Part shown: piece by piece, positions 22,556-37,500 of the stretch | Numbering within the stretch: position 1 is the stretch's first letter | Layout of the letters: every line of letters begins with the position of its first letter | Source of the DNA: Telmatactis stephensoni | Lineage: Eukaryota > Cnidaria > Anthozoa > Actiniaria > Isophelliidae | Assembly: GCA_029948255.1 (NCBI GenBank) | Contig: JALIZF010001832.1 | Span: 186,001-250,000, forward strand | Length of the DNA: 64,000 nt | Direction of reading: 5' to 3' | The notes under the pieces: generated by a model | What the model saw: only the letters and a program-made list of their open reading frames with translations | What the model was told of the DNA's origin: nothing | The model's database searches: none | Program-made: the position numbers and the translations under genes

Positions 22556-25500
22556 AACTTCTTTTGTTCTCTGGCCCCCAGGGAAAAGAAAACAAAAGAA
22601 TTCAACCCGCTTACCGGGCTGGCTCGCCTCCGTATAAACAACTCTTAAGTTTGGTGTAAAACCTAAGAATAGCATGTTAAACATAAAGCAATATCAGTAT
22701 CTCAAAAGTAAAGGGAAATATTTCGTGGAATCTTCACAAAATACCTTTTTCAACTACCTTTTTGAATCTAATTGTTTAGTCATTCAGGAGAACTCAATTT
22801 TGGTTGCTATGTACGCCATCCGCGTCAACCCTTAGGCATCCCTGTACCAGCGCGCCTAACATAACCCACTGGAGTTACCTCCTCCCTCCTGCAATCTCTC
22901 GATGCTACTATAATTGTTCATTGATTTCGTTCTTTATTTATTTTATTATCATTGTTTCGTATTTATAATAGGTTCTCTATTGGTCCAGACAGTGGTGTCA
23001 TTGCCACTGAAAAGACCTTGAGAGCAGACCAGCCGTATTCTTTCCTTGTCCAGGCATTAGATAAAGGTAATCACCATGACAACCATCTATCTTGTTTGTA
23101 AACAGTTTTCAGAGTAATCACCATGACAACCATCCTGTCTGTAAACAGTTTTCAACTAATTTTTACACGGATGTTTAAAAGTTTCTTTCTTCCATTAACC
23201 CATCAAGCAATAGTCTGCCATTTCTTCACTTATCGATCAAATTTTCGCTTAATTTTAATAATAAAAAATGATTTCCTTTAAAGGCTCTCCAGTCAAAAAA
23301 GTCCAGACAACGGTAAAAGTGTCCCTCTACAGTCCAACAAGTACTCCAGTCAAATTCCAAGAATCTAAATACACCAAAACATTATCTGAATCAGCTCTCA
23401 TTGGTACTGACGTGACTAGAGTCCAGGCTTCTGGTCCTGCCTCAATTTCATATTCTATTGTCGGCTGGCAACACTGACTCTACATTCCGATTGGATAGCA
23501 GCTTCAGGGCAGATAGTTCTGAACAGAGAACTTAATTACGAATCTAAGAACAGTTACAAGATCGCTGTACGGGCTCTCTGTGCTACCACGCCCAAGATGG
23601 CTACCGACGTGTTTGTGGAGGTGACGGTCGAGGACGTTAACGATAATGCGCCGAAGTTTGTTCTTTACCAAAACCCTGAAGTTGCTGTCATCGACAGCTT
23701 TACCCCAAAAGATACCAAGATTTTCAAGGTAATATACTAAACCACGTACTCGTTATATTTCTAGACCTGCATGCTCACCCTCTGCCTCCCCTCCCCCTCC
23801 CCCCTCTTAAGAGAGGGCCACTACCGGCTAAGCAAACAGCAGCTATTATTATTTCAATAACCCAATAAGATCATAACCTAATTATTACCTATATGTTTTA
23901 AAGGCTATAGCTGAAGACGCAGATTTTGGTCCCATTACGTACTCTATTGACGCTTCACAAAGTACTCCATCAAGTAATATACCGTTCAACATTGATAGGA
24001 AGACCGGTGAAGTCAAGACGTCCAAACTCATACAGTACGTAAGGCGTACTAGCGTATTCACAGCGTTGCCACGACATTCAAGTAATGTTATCTTTTATTT
24101 GTTATAGGTATTCAGAGGGTTCCACTTACAGCGTTGCCATAGTAGCTACAGACAAAGGTAGCAAGACTTCCTCCATGAAATTAACAGTCAATGTAATAAA
24201 CGTCAAAGCACCACCAAAGTTTTCATCCAAGAAATACACCTTTACGCCAAATGAAGGCACGCTAGTGGGCTTTCAGGTAATCTTGAATGTTGTAGGGTTC
24301 TTGCATGAATTCTCGTTTTACGTCGGGCAAACCAAAGGAATTTTTTTCAAGGGAGGTCAGAAGAAAAAATAGGAACTATATATATTGTTTTAAACTAAGG
24401 ATTTCGGAACAAATGCTGTTAATACGGCCATCTATGGCTCAAAACCTGACCGTATTAACGGAGTGACTTCATTGACGAGGTAGCTTTTACAAGAGATTGA
24501 GTGCAATTTCTAGTCGCGGGACCAAAATCGGTAAATTGGTGGCCCTAAGGCGGGGTTCGACTGTACTAAAATTTGCTCCTCCTCACTTCTTCTTTACATG
24601 TATTCAACGTTTTCCCTTTCTTCCTTCCTTCCTTTCTTCCTTGCTTCCTTGCTTCTTTTCTTCCTTGCTCCCTTCCCTCCATCCCTCCTTCTTTCCTTCC
24701 TTCCTTCCCTCCTTCCTTTCTTTTTTCTTTCTCTCCTTTCTTCCTCCCTTCGTCGTTTCAGGAGCATGTAGGCAACTTTCTCTTTTATCATAACTTCTTT
24801 AGAGACTAAAACTTTGTGTTTTTATAGATTGGTAGCATATCAGCTACTTATGGAGGCTCTATCCAACAACTAAAGTACTCTTTCACTAGTGGAAACACAG
24901 ACGAAATGTTTTGCGTCAATGGTCAAGGTTCGATTTCCGCAACGAAATCGCTGGACAGAGAAACCAAAACGTCGTATACATTAAACGCTCAAGTTGCACT
25001 TGGTGAACATACAGATACCACAGTTGTGCAGATCAATATCGTAGACGTGAATGATAATTCCCCTGTGTTTGAAAAGTTATTGTATACAGTTGAGGTGCCA
25101 GAAGATGTAGGTACGTGTACATTATTAACACCGAGCATTAACACTGCAGGACGTTTAATGCTATAGCGTAGTTTAGGAACAGTTTATCGCGCACAAGCCT
25201 TGTTTACACTTGCGAGAAGCTACTTGAGTTTATGGTTAACATGCGGAAACTAGACGAACACAAAAAAGAGGACGTACAGTAAATATGTACTACAATATCG
25301 TGTTTCATCGCGTCAGTGTAGACGAAATCTCCTTTTTTAATCTGACGAAGGGCTCAGGCTCAAAACGCAAGGCTGTAAGTACTCTTTTTAAACGTTGTTA
25401 CAGATTTTCATTCGTCCATTATTGCATCTTTATACACCGACGCAGCCCAAACTCAGCCGCTCACTAATTTTCGTTTGTAAGTAAAATTAATGTTTAGCTG

Positions 25501-28500
25501 GTTCTGTGTTTTGTAGCGGTTGGCAAAGAAATAGTACAAGTAAAAGCTACTGATAAAGACTCTGGCAAAAATAGTGAGATTTCTTACGCTCTCGCCCAGC
25601 CCGTTGAAGACAGTAGTGGTAAACTGTTTAGTTTGGATGCTAAAACTGGAGTAATAACTCTGAAATCCAGTCTTGATTATGAAGATATTCAACAACATGT
25701 ATTGTATGTTAAAGCTGAAGATAATGGCTCACCAAAGCTTGCAGGTTTGTTACTTAGTCTTGTTCTATTATTTTTTCCCTATCCTCGTATAGCATTAACC
25801 TTGGCTGAGTATCAGACGTTTTAGAGGGAGTGGAGAGGAAGGAGGGAAGGGAAAGGAAAATTCTCTTCTTTCCTTCGTGCCCGTTTCCCATTCTCTCCCA
25901 CTTTCTCCATCCACTGCAAGGGCTTCATACTCAAACTTCAGCTTTACCTTATTTGTTTGTTTTTAACGTGCATCGATCTAACCCTGTTACTTACCTTAGA
26001 TACAAACATTGTCCAAAAAAGAAAAGAAAAAAGAAGATAGTTTAATGACGAGTAGTTGTATACCTTCGCCTTTAAATGATCTCCCTGGCCATTACCATGA
26101 AATAGGTCTAAAAGGACAGCCTGGACATAACTATCAATTTCCGTTATTTTTTTCAGCCATGACAAAAGTTGTCGTAAATGTCAAAGATATCAACGATAAT
26201 GCACCAAGATTCTCCACCCAATTATTCATAGCTACTGAACCAGTCACCTCAATGCCAGGAGATTTCGTGATTCAAGTTGCCGCGTCTGATGCTGACAAAG
26301 GGAAGAACAGCCGGCTTATATTTTCTATCACAGGTGGAAACGACGAGGGTCTCTTTGGAATCAACCCGGAAAATGGTCTTGTTACAGTAAAAAAGCCTCT
26401 TGCAACTGCTCAACATTTGAAAATAACCTTGACTCTTGCGGTCAAGGACCAAGGGAGCCCATCGCTAACCGGAACCTCAACTTTGATCATAAGGATCGAG
26501 TTAGTTTAACGTTCCGCCTAAATTTACTGTCAAACCTTTAATTGTGAACGTCAAAGAAGGAATTCCTCCTGGCCATCGAGTTGCAAAAGTCTATGCATCT
26601 ACATCTGCGCTGCTTAGTTTTAGCATTGTGTCAGGCAATGATGGTAACTACTTTACAATCGATTCTCTTTCTGGTGAAATCATTGCTGCAAAGATGATCG
26701 ATTTTGAAACAAGGAAGCAGTATCAGTTAGGGATCACAGCAGTGGACTCCAATGGGATTGGTGACAAGGTTACCATGGTGATCAACTTGATTGACATTAA
26801 CGACAGCCCGCCTGTTTTCCCGGGTGTCGTGAACAATGTGCTCATTAGAGAGGTCGATGGAACATGGATCTTTGCCAACGATATCGTAACGAATATCGCC
26901 GCTATTGATCAGGATGAAAATGATAAAATAACTTACAACATTTCAGCACAAGGTCAAAAATATTTCACGATCGACAACGACGGCAACCTTATTGGTATTC
27001 AAACCGTAAAATCAATATTTGAACCAATCAGGTTTGAGATAACTGCACGTGACTCTGCTGAACCTCCTCACGTGACCAATGCAAATGTTCAACTTGAGTT
27101 TATCAACAAAATTCCTGGCCAGCAACCTATCCGAGCCACAATACGCGAGGATACGAAGATTGGAACTAAAATCGCGACTGTTCTTAAAGTCTTCCCAAGT
27201 GGAGTCTTCAAAATTATATACCCACCAAATGCACCATTTGCTGTCGAAAGCTCAGGTGCTGTGAAACTCTCTGGAAAGATTGATTTTGAGAAGCACGTTT
27301 CGTATGCCTTAACAATACGAGACTCGGAGTCAAGCTCACCAGACGCAAGATACGTCGATCAACTTCTTAAAGTATCCCTACGTGATGTGAACGACAATGA
27401 TCCTACCTTCACAGTTTCTGTTAGCTATGGACGTGTTAACGCGAATTCTCGAGCCGGAGCTCATGTTCTCAAAGTTAGCGCCTCCGATGCAGACAGTACA
27501 AGTAACGGCCTAGTGGGATACCAGCTAGATCACAAAAACCAACCATTTGGATTTAATCCCGTCACAAAACAATTGGAAGCCAGTGGAAACCTTGATAAGT
27601 CCCAGTATGCAGTTAATGTGTATCCTTTTGATCATGGCCATCCAAAACGAAATAACACTCCAATAACGTTCAACGTCGACGTGTCCCAAAACCCACCAAA
27701 ATTCATTGGGATGACAGGAAGCAGCTACAGGTTCCAGGTGTCGGAGAGCGCCTTGCCTGGGAAGATAATTGGCACTGTTAAAGCCGTCAGTAGTACAGGT
27801 GTACGGATTGCTTACTTCATCGAAAGTGGGAATGTAAGGAATAGCTTTATGATAAGCAAACTGTCTGGCGATATCCACCTGAATTACATTCTTGAGTACG
27901 AAAAGCACGAACGATTGTATAATCTTACTATTCTTGCAGTAGAGATGATTCCAGGAGGCTTAAAAAGTCAAATGTCAGTGAAAATTGAGTTGTTGAATGC
28001 TAATGACTATTATCCAGCCTTCACAAAAATGGTTTACGCTAAAACTGTGAAAGAAAATTTCCCTATCGGGAGCTCAATTCTTAAGGTCTCTGCCACAGAT
28101 TGCGACTGCAGTAAAGATTGCAGATGTAGCTTGGGACAGCTAAAATATAGTCTGAAAAACACTGATCTATTTGCAATAGATCCTGACACGGGAGTTTTGT
28201 CTCCTGCAAGGACTTTAGATTACGAACAAATTACTTGGACTGTCTTCAAGGTTTCTGTTAGTGATGTCGGAAATATCACTAGAAACACTAGCGCCTTTGT
28301 TAATATAACACTCACAGGCGAAAATGATAATGCACCTTATTTTGCCAACAATGAGCAAGTGTTTGCTATTCATGAAGGTGCAGCGGTTGGAAAGACTATT
28401 GCTTTTGTTACTGCAAACGATAACGATAAGGATGCACTGACATATACTGTGGAGGGAAACAGTGGACCGTTTGTAGTTGACAAAACCGAGGGGCTGATAT

Positions 28501-31500
28501 CTCTTGGGCAGCCTTTACCGGCAGTCATACCTGACTGGAAATACACATTCGACGTGGCAGCTAGTGATGGCGTAAGTAAAACAGTGGTAAGAGTTGTCAT
28601 GAACATTATCGACCAGAACACCAATAAACCACAATTTACTGTTTGCGAAGCAACATCTTTACAAGAAAACCTATTGGCAGGACAAAAAGTCACCCAAGTC
28701 AAGGCCATAGACAAAGATACCGGCAAATACGGCGAAGTGGAGTACTTTTTAGCATATGGAAAAAATGATTTCAACATTGACAATACTACAGGGGTGATTA
28801 CGACGAAGTATGGCCTCGATCGTGAAAAGCAAAAACGTCATTTCATTGTAGTAAGAGCTGAAGATGGCGGCCATGATGCTGACGAAAGTGAACGATTATC
28901 TTCGTATTGTGTCATACGGCTCAAAGTCCTAGATGTCAACGATAACTACCCCTTCTTTTACATCCACCGATACCATGCTAGTGTGTATCATAAGGCCCCT
29001 ATTGGAACCGCCATTATGAAGGTGTCTGCCTTTGATGGCGATCTCGGCGAAAACGCAAATGTGAATTACGTACTGAAGAAAAAAAGTGATATGTTTGCAG
29101 TGGACAAAGAGACCGGAAAAATCACGACAACAGTGAACCTAGAGAATCCGCAAAGGATTCCTACGAGATCAATGTGATTCGCCAAGAATACCGTACCAAT
29201 GGCTATTTCAGGAGAGAGTCAATCTCCGGATGACGCGTCTGTTTATATATCCGTCACCACTGAAAAACCACCCGAGTTTACTCAGCACATCTACAAATCG
29301 AATTTACGAGAAGATGCTGAGGTTGGAACAACAGTTTTACAAATCCAAGCTAAGTCCATGAACAATCGTAAGATTATCTACGAATCGCTGAATGAAAATC
29401 CATCAGCTAAACAACAATTCAGCGTCCGACCAAGTACGGGTTATATAGTGACGTCCACTGAACTCGACTACGAAGCAGACCCTACTTATAACCTCCAGTT
29501 TAGGGCTTCAGAGACTTCAGGCTCGACTGTTCTCTTCTCAACTTGTTTTGTAAATATAACACTTGTGGACGTGAACGACAATGCGCCAACGTTTACCATG
29601 GAAAAATACGAAGCCCGAGTCATGGAGAATTCCCCAGTAGGTACACCTGTTATCAAGATAGAAGCAGAAGACTTAGATCAAGGAAGTGCCGGTCGTGTAG
29701 AGTACAAACTGGCAGACAAGTGGGACCATAAGCTGTTTACGATCAACAGCAGAACTGGACTTGTGCGTACGAATGCCATGTTTGATCGTGAAACAAAAAA
29801 TAGGTATTATGTAGAAGTAATCGCCTCTGATCAAGGGGCCAAACCACATCGTACAAGTACATATCTTGATATTGCCATAATAGACAGAAATGATCAAAAT
29901 CCTCAGTTCCTTGATAAAGAAATGTCTGTGTCTGTTAGTGAAGATATAGCTGTCGGTAGTGCTTTCTTTCAGCTGAGTGCAAAGGACAACGACGCCGGGA
30001 AGAACGCTCTCATGTACTACTTCATAAGTGGGGGAAATCTTGATCACTATTTCTCTGTAAAGACTTTCACTAAACCAAAAAATTACGCCGCAGTTATATT
30101 GGATAAAAGACTGGACTATGAATACAGGAGGGAATTCAAACTTCGTATTTCTGGGGCAGATGGAAAGACAAGTGACTTTGGTTATCTTACAGTAAAGGTA
30201 AGACAATAAAACAGACACCCCACTCCTCTTTTTACATCAGTCTATTTGGTCGCCCCTCTTCAAACCTGCTTCCCTGTGAGAAAGTTAGTGACAAGTTTAG
30301 TGAGAGCTGAGAGGAAGATGAATAATGATGATGGCTTTTAAGTCATGAAAACTGACGTATTCTTGTATTTCTGGTTGTTCGAAGATTGAGAGTGTGTTGA
30401 TGGACGCCTGTGTTTATGAGTTAATATTTTAGTAATACCCCTGATCTGTTATTGGAACGCTATGCAGAATGTAGTGTTTCGTTGATATGCTGCCTGCGTT
30501 AGTGCGGCAATTAAATTCTTTGGTGCGCACAATGTTGTAGTGAACCGGATTCCCTCATGCCTATTGCCGAGTGAAAAAACTGATTCATTATATGTTGTAT
30601 GCATATTATCATATATCAGTTAATTGGTTTTATTACTTAGCGGAATTAGCTGGCCGAGTCATAATATGTATTTTTTTTTTTTGTCTGTCGCAAAATGCAG
30701 ACAGGCCTTTAAAGCGCATGCTCAGCCAGGGAGGACCGAAAGTCCGCCGAGTAAACGCTTAAACGAGTTTAAACGACCATCTTATCTGTTGAGTGCTATC
30801 ATACATCTTGACCAACAATGTCGGTAGCCACTTACTGCATGTACAATATTCTTCCCTTCAAAACGAACTCATAATTGCTATTCTATAACACGTGTTATTG
30901 TTGCATTCCAGGTCACCGATGCAAACGACAACGCTCCGATATTCTCTAAGATAGTTTATCAAGCTACTATCCCCGAAGAGGCCAAACCTGGCCTGTCCGT
31001 CCTTAAAGTGCAGGCTACAGACGTTGATGGCCCACAGACTCAGAGCCCTTTATCCTACTCTTTAGGCGATACGGGAAAAACGTTTTTCCGTATCGACTCG
31101 AATACTGGGATAATTTACACAAGTGGGCGAATCGATCGTGAATCCATTCCATTTGTACTTTTTACTGTGTTTGTGACAGACGGAAAGTATACTGGTTCAG
31201 CAGGGGCTAAAGTTACATTTACGGACATCAATGACAACGCCCCTTTCTTCCCCAATCCGCCGTACTACGGCTTTGTTAGTGAGAATTCCGCACCAGGGAC
31301 TAAAGTGATGATTATTCAGGCCGTTGATTATGATGATCCTGACGTTGGTGGCAATACCCGCATTGAGTATTTCATGGCTGACAGCAGTACTAATAAATTT
31401 GCCATCGACAGGAACACTGGTCAGATTACCTCGCGTGAAGTCTTTGATCGTGAGGGAACATTTAGCAATTTCTCCATAGTCGTTCGTGCATCAGACAAAG

Positions 31501-34500
31501 GGAATCCCTCGTTGTCAAGCACTGTTGGTGTCGCTATCTACATCTATGATGAAAACGATAATAGACCACAATTTACGGACAAGTTTTTCTATGGTAACGT
31601 ATCGGAGGACGCTACACAAGGACACATTGTTACGCAAGTAACAGCGCGTGATGGGGACCAAGGAATGAATGCTGAATTCGAGTTCCGAATAACTAAAGGA
31701 AACGATCCTTATGGTTTTTATGTCAACCCGCTCACGGGAGAAGTCGCTGTTTCTGGTCTTCTTGACTTTGACAAGAAGAAGATTTACAACATGACTCTCA
31801 GCGTGTTTGATAGAGGGATGCCACCTTTGATGGCCAAGGAACCTGCTTACCTAATTATTAAGATAATTGATGCTAATACCCACCCACCGTTCTTTAAAAC
31901 ACAAAAATACAACGTGCAACTCAAAGAAAACGTTACCATTGGTCACGAAGTTGTTGTGTTGTCGACTTCAGACAAAGATAACAAAAATACAACCAAGAAA
32001 CTGACCTACGAGATAACCAATGGAAATGAAAAGGGGCTCTTCGCCATCCGAGCTCAGGAGACGGATTTCTTCCAGGCAGAGATCTACACAATTGCACCAT
32101 TAGACCGCGAAGATACTTCCCAATTTATCTTATCAGTGGCTGTCACAGACGAACTTGATCAGATTGGCACTAGTACTGTCTTTATTACTATTTTGGACGT
32201 TAACGACAACGGTCCTGTATTTCAACCTTCTTATTATATGGCTACCATTAAGGAGAATCTCAACGCTGAGCAGTTAGTTACTACAATTACAGCAGTTGAT
32301 CCTGACGCATCGAGTAATGGTCTCCCATTCACGTTTTACCTCGTAAATACAACATTGAACAGTAGGTTTAGGTTAAAAAACTCCACTGCTACGTCAAGTT
32401 CCGTGCAGCTGTTTGCGTACGGTTTGTTTAACAGAGAAGAAACCGCCTCGTTTACTCTTTACGTGAAGGCGACGGACAGTGGCAATCCTGCCATGTCGAG
32501 TTACGCGTACGTTTTTGTTGATGTCTTGGATCAGAATGAGCACGAGCCATTTAACGGTGATATGACGATCATTGTCAATGCCCTGGATGGGCTTTTCATT
32601 GGCGGTGCTATTGGGAAACCCTATTATAGAGACGAGGACTTTACCGGTGATACAAATGATATTACCATTACCAGTCAATCACCTGGTCAATACTTCACCA
32701 TCGACACCAAAGGAGACATAACTGCGACCAAAAACCTACCTTTAGATACCTACACCGTGTTAGCATCGATAACAGAAAAGAACCAACGTATTGGAAACTC
32801 AACCAACTTTCCAAAGACCGTGACGTCAAACATCAAAGTTATCGTCCGCAATGTCACAAGGTCAGCGGTCAATGCTAGTGTAACACTTCGTTTATCAATG
32901 CTGCGAGTGGAGTATTTTGTAGGCGATTATTATTCAAAGGTGAGGTTATCTTCTAACACTGTTTTATCCCTTATGAGTGTTTGCCACAACTTCCGTATTT
33001 AGAAGTGTATTGTTTTCTGTTCTTTCCCACACCCTTTTATAGCCAATGACCAATAATGATTAGAAGAGAGTAGCCCTTACTGAGGCCTCGAAAATTCAGT
33101 CCGTTCCAGGAGCTGATCCAAGATTATCTTCAGGAGGGGGTGCACTATCAAATAAATTTGAGGTCCTTTTTGAAAATCATTGTTAAATGAAAAAGTATTC
33201 CTCATTAAAGATTATTATTATTATTATTAAATTGGAAACTGCTGAGAGGATATTTTGGAAAAATATCGAGAAAAAAGGACTCATAGCCGTCTTAGGAGGG
33301 GGTGCGCACCCCCCTGCACCCCTCCCCTAAATCCGCCCCTGCGTCGCACATTTGACTGCTGAAACCTCCATATATTTCCTTATTTATGGAATTTCTTTAT
33401 GACAGAAACTGACTTTTCCTTTCTTAGATTAAATAACTTTCACGATAACCGATGTTGTCTTTGTCTTATTTTACTTCCATTATCAGCTTGAACTTCTTCT
33501 TTCAACTATTTTCGCTGTCCAACCAAGCAACGTGTTCATCTTCAGCATTCAACATGTGGTGGCCTTAGTTCCTACTCTTGACGTACAAATTGCAATTATG
33601 GACAACGCGAGCATGTTTATTGATGCTGTTGCTGCCATCTCTAAGATCTCATTTGAAAGTACTACATTTCAAAATCTTGGTAAGGAAATGAGAGTTCATT
33701 TAACCCTACTGAGTTCTTAACTGCCATAGAAGCGTAAGCACAACCATATACTGCCCAGGGACATATTTTATTAGAAATGATGAACGTACTGAGTCTTAGT
33801 GAATGCTGCTGTTGCTTTTGTCGCTAGCCGAAAACCTGGCTTTTGTTTAGGGACTTTGGCTAAATGTTGTCCTTGCAATAACAATTCAGTTAACTTTTAA
33901 TTATTTCTCTTGCCAAGTAGCATCAAAGTAAGTTTCTCACATACAGCATTTTTCATATAAGTGGAGCGTTTCTCCCCGCGTGTGACCATGTTAGGGCCGT
34001 GATGTCTATAAAAACATTCAAAATTCCTGTCGTGAACGTGCCGTGCCCTAAACGTGCCGTGCCCGTACCGTTTTCAGCCATACGAACACTGCTGCATCAT
34101 TTCACTGAGCAAGTATTTATTTCTTGCCAGGTTTAACACTCAGTGCCGTGGGTATCGATATGTGTACCAAGACGACCGTTCAGAATGGTACTTGCGTCAC
34201 TCAAACCGTACCATCTACCTCATACCGGGTAGCCCCGGGCGACTACGGGAAAGTTCCAGCCCCGGCATCGTCCCTTACAATCGTATCTATAGATGTATCA
34301 TTGCAAGCGTTGTACCTACCGGTTATTCCTGCGACACCAACCTGTGCTACAAATGACCCTTGCCTTAATGGAGGCACGTGTCATGACGTCATGCCATCAG
34401 GTAAATATGAATAGACATACTCCTAGTAGTCTACTGAAACGTTATTTAATTCCCCCTCCCCCTTAGTTGCGTAAACGTGTGTATACACATTCCCATGTAA

Positions 34501-37500
34501 TTGTTGTCCATACACATTAAGTCGCACGTTTTCCATATACCTTTTGATACGTAAACGTGTGCTCTTGCTGCGTAAACGTTTGTATATACCCCGGCGTTAG
34601 CATTGTCAATATACATCTAATTGCGTAAATTTGATGCGAAAACATCGGTCTACACCTTCCTGTTTAACCTCGATGTTCGCCAAACGTACGTAAACGTTAG
34701 ATGTCGTTGAAATCTTGAAAAAGTTGAACGTCATAAATTATTAGATATTCTGATTTATATATATAATATTTATATCTAACCTGTTTATTTCCGTCGGCAA
34801 AGGTGTTGTTTGCCAGTGTAAACCCGGTTACCTTGGTCCCTTTTGCCAAGAAACAACAAGATCATTTAAAGGAACTTCGTACATTCATCTAAAGTCTTTA
34901 AAGGATGTTGCCTGGGGTACAATAGAATTCCAGTTCATTACAAAGGAAGCCAATGGTCTTATGCTTTACCAGGGACCAATCACAGAAGGTAAATGTATAT
35001 TAATGCATCCTAATGAATTTAATGGATTATTTTAGATAAATGCAGCAAAAATCTGTGAGGAAGGGATACACATATCCACACTAATTAGCATAAATTTGAA
35101 AATGCGTCGGGTTTTTTTCTTTGCAGCAGTTAGGCCTTGCGTCCGCACTAAGACGGCGTTTTTCTTTTGTGTAAGAAAATTCTGTTTGAGTGTGGATAGT
35201 CAAAACTGAGGAGAAAATGCGTTTTCTAATTTCTCTGGATTATTGGGGACGTAGCCTGAGAGGAAATTACAAGCTACGTTAGGTTTACAATTCTATTACC
35301 TGCGATTAATGATAATAATAATAATAGTAATTGTTTGCTATTTAGTGTCAAAAGGTAGTACCCAAGATTTCATAGCCATAAATCTGGTACAAGGCTATGT
35401 CCATGTAGTCATCTCCCTGGGTGTGGGGTCTCTGCACCTCAACATGACACGTGGCAAGATGTTAAATGATGGTGAATGGCATGATGTGAAGTTAGAAAGA
35501 CATTTATTGGTACGTTTTAGTAAACTATTCTTCGTCTTTTATTTCTTTATTTGCATTTTTATTACAAGTTATCCAATGCATTATATGTTTTTTAATCTTT
35601 TAGAAAGTTATCCTGACAATTGACAACTGTGATCAAATGCCAATCGTAGTAAAATCAGATGGAAGTATGGAAGAAGACAAACACAACTGCCAAATCAAGG
35701 GTGTTATTCCAGGAAACGACATGTAAGTTTGAATACTTTTTGTACTATTGATGGGAATGAAGAGTTACCATACAATACTATATTTTGGTGTCGTTGCGTT
35801 GAGCCTCTCTAGTAGTTAATTTTTGTTGGTTCGTTTCGATTTTTTGTTATTTGTATGAACTTGTTGTCAGCAGTTGAAAACGGAGCCAATTAAAGACCTT
35901 ATTTCACATGATTTAATTCTTAAATTTTATTTTTGACACACTTAGATACCTTAATGGAAAATGGCCACTCCAGTTAGGAGGCGTCTCCAATCCAAGTCTC
36001 AAGTACCCACCAATTTCCTACGATGGGTTCGTGGGATGTATACGTAATGTTCTAGACTCAGGCATGATGTACGATTTGAAAAATCCACTTGTAGAAGTCA
36101 ATTCAGCAATAGGTTGTGATTTGGCCAACCCATGTCCGAATTGCAACAACAATGGATACTGTGAACCACAGATGAATACGCCAAGCTATTGTGTGTGTGA
36201 CCTTGGAAAAACAGGTGCCAACTGTAACGAAAGTAAGTACCTGTATTAATTGTCTTGGTCGCTTAACTCTGGCGCGAGTCGAAGGGGCGCCATTCTAGGG
36301 AATCTCGTGCAATGCTGTAGAAGCTAACCCTCTTAAGATCGATCAGTCAACCAGTAAATAATCATTCGCTACTGATGAACAATTTTCAAGAAGTATCCAG
36401 GTGCACGAAGAGAGGATTCGATCGAATTCTCGATTCATCACATGGATAGCTCTATCCACTTCTCGTCAACCACGGGCCACGATTTTTGTCCGTTGTCCTG
36501 CTTCAAGTTAAAGTGTTGTAAACTTTCTCGCCCCAGTAGATCATTGGAGCAATCAAAACTAATTTGTTTGTTATTATTTAGACAATGAAGGATACTACTA
36601 TTTGGCAAATAGTTTTACAATGTACACTAGCAACGCCTGGTCATCGGCACCGTCGAGTTGGCTATCATCGTGGTCGTCGTCTTCAGCAATTTGGACATCT
36701 TCATCGTCTTCGAATACATCTTTTTCAAATACATCATCATCATCATCTTCTTCTTCTTCTTTTTCTTCTTTTTCTTCTTCGTCCTCATCTTCATCATCGT
36801 CTTCCGGCTCCAACCCAAGAAGACGCAGAAGTGTTATTGCACCACGAGTGGGAGTTGCAGCTCCAAAGTCGTCCCTTAAAAGTGACTTTAAGATGGATAT
36901 TGGGATCAGAATCCGCAAGAAAAATGAAACGAACGAAAATCATACCCTTCTGTTTGTTGCTTCAAATAGTCTGGGGTCGGAATTCGCATGGCTTGATGTA
37001 AGTATACCGCGTCCGCGTTTATTCTTGTAAATTACTTTACATATCAGTACGTAGCCAATACGTTGACGCAGCCGTTGTACAGGGGAAACAATATGTATAA
37101 TCAAATTATTTCTTCATTCGACGTTTTCTGAAATAACTCATTTATTTATCTGCCAGATCAAAGATGGCATTGTTCGTTTCATTTACCGAATTGGTGATAG
37201 TATGGAAATGGTTCGCATTCCAAATCTAAACCTTACGTCAGGAACCCACAATATCTATGTTAAGAGACGCGGCAACGTTGCATCCATGCAAATCGGTTAC
37301 GTTGGTAAACGTGTCGCCACAACTGATGGATCATCTCAGTTGCTAAACCTTGGGGGAGGCAGCGTTTTCACTGGTGGAATCCCACATGTGACAGCTCTTC
37401 TTGTTGTCAGAGCTATCATAGAAAGTGGTGGCAAAGCCGTTGTGCGTTTCGCAGACGGTAGGATAATAACTTCATGCGCTTCATCACAGTTGAGCGCTGG

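Noticed and set aside
36598..36918. Antisense acidic ORF (poly-Asp/Glu) over the cadherin Ser-rich exon
   Set aside because: Mirror of the TCA/TCT serine codon run; the sense frame is spliced into the cadherin.
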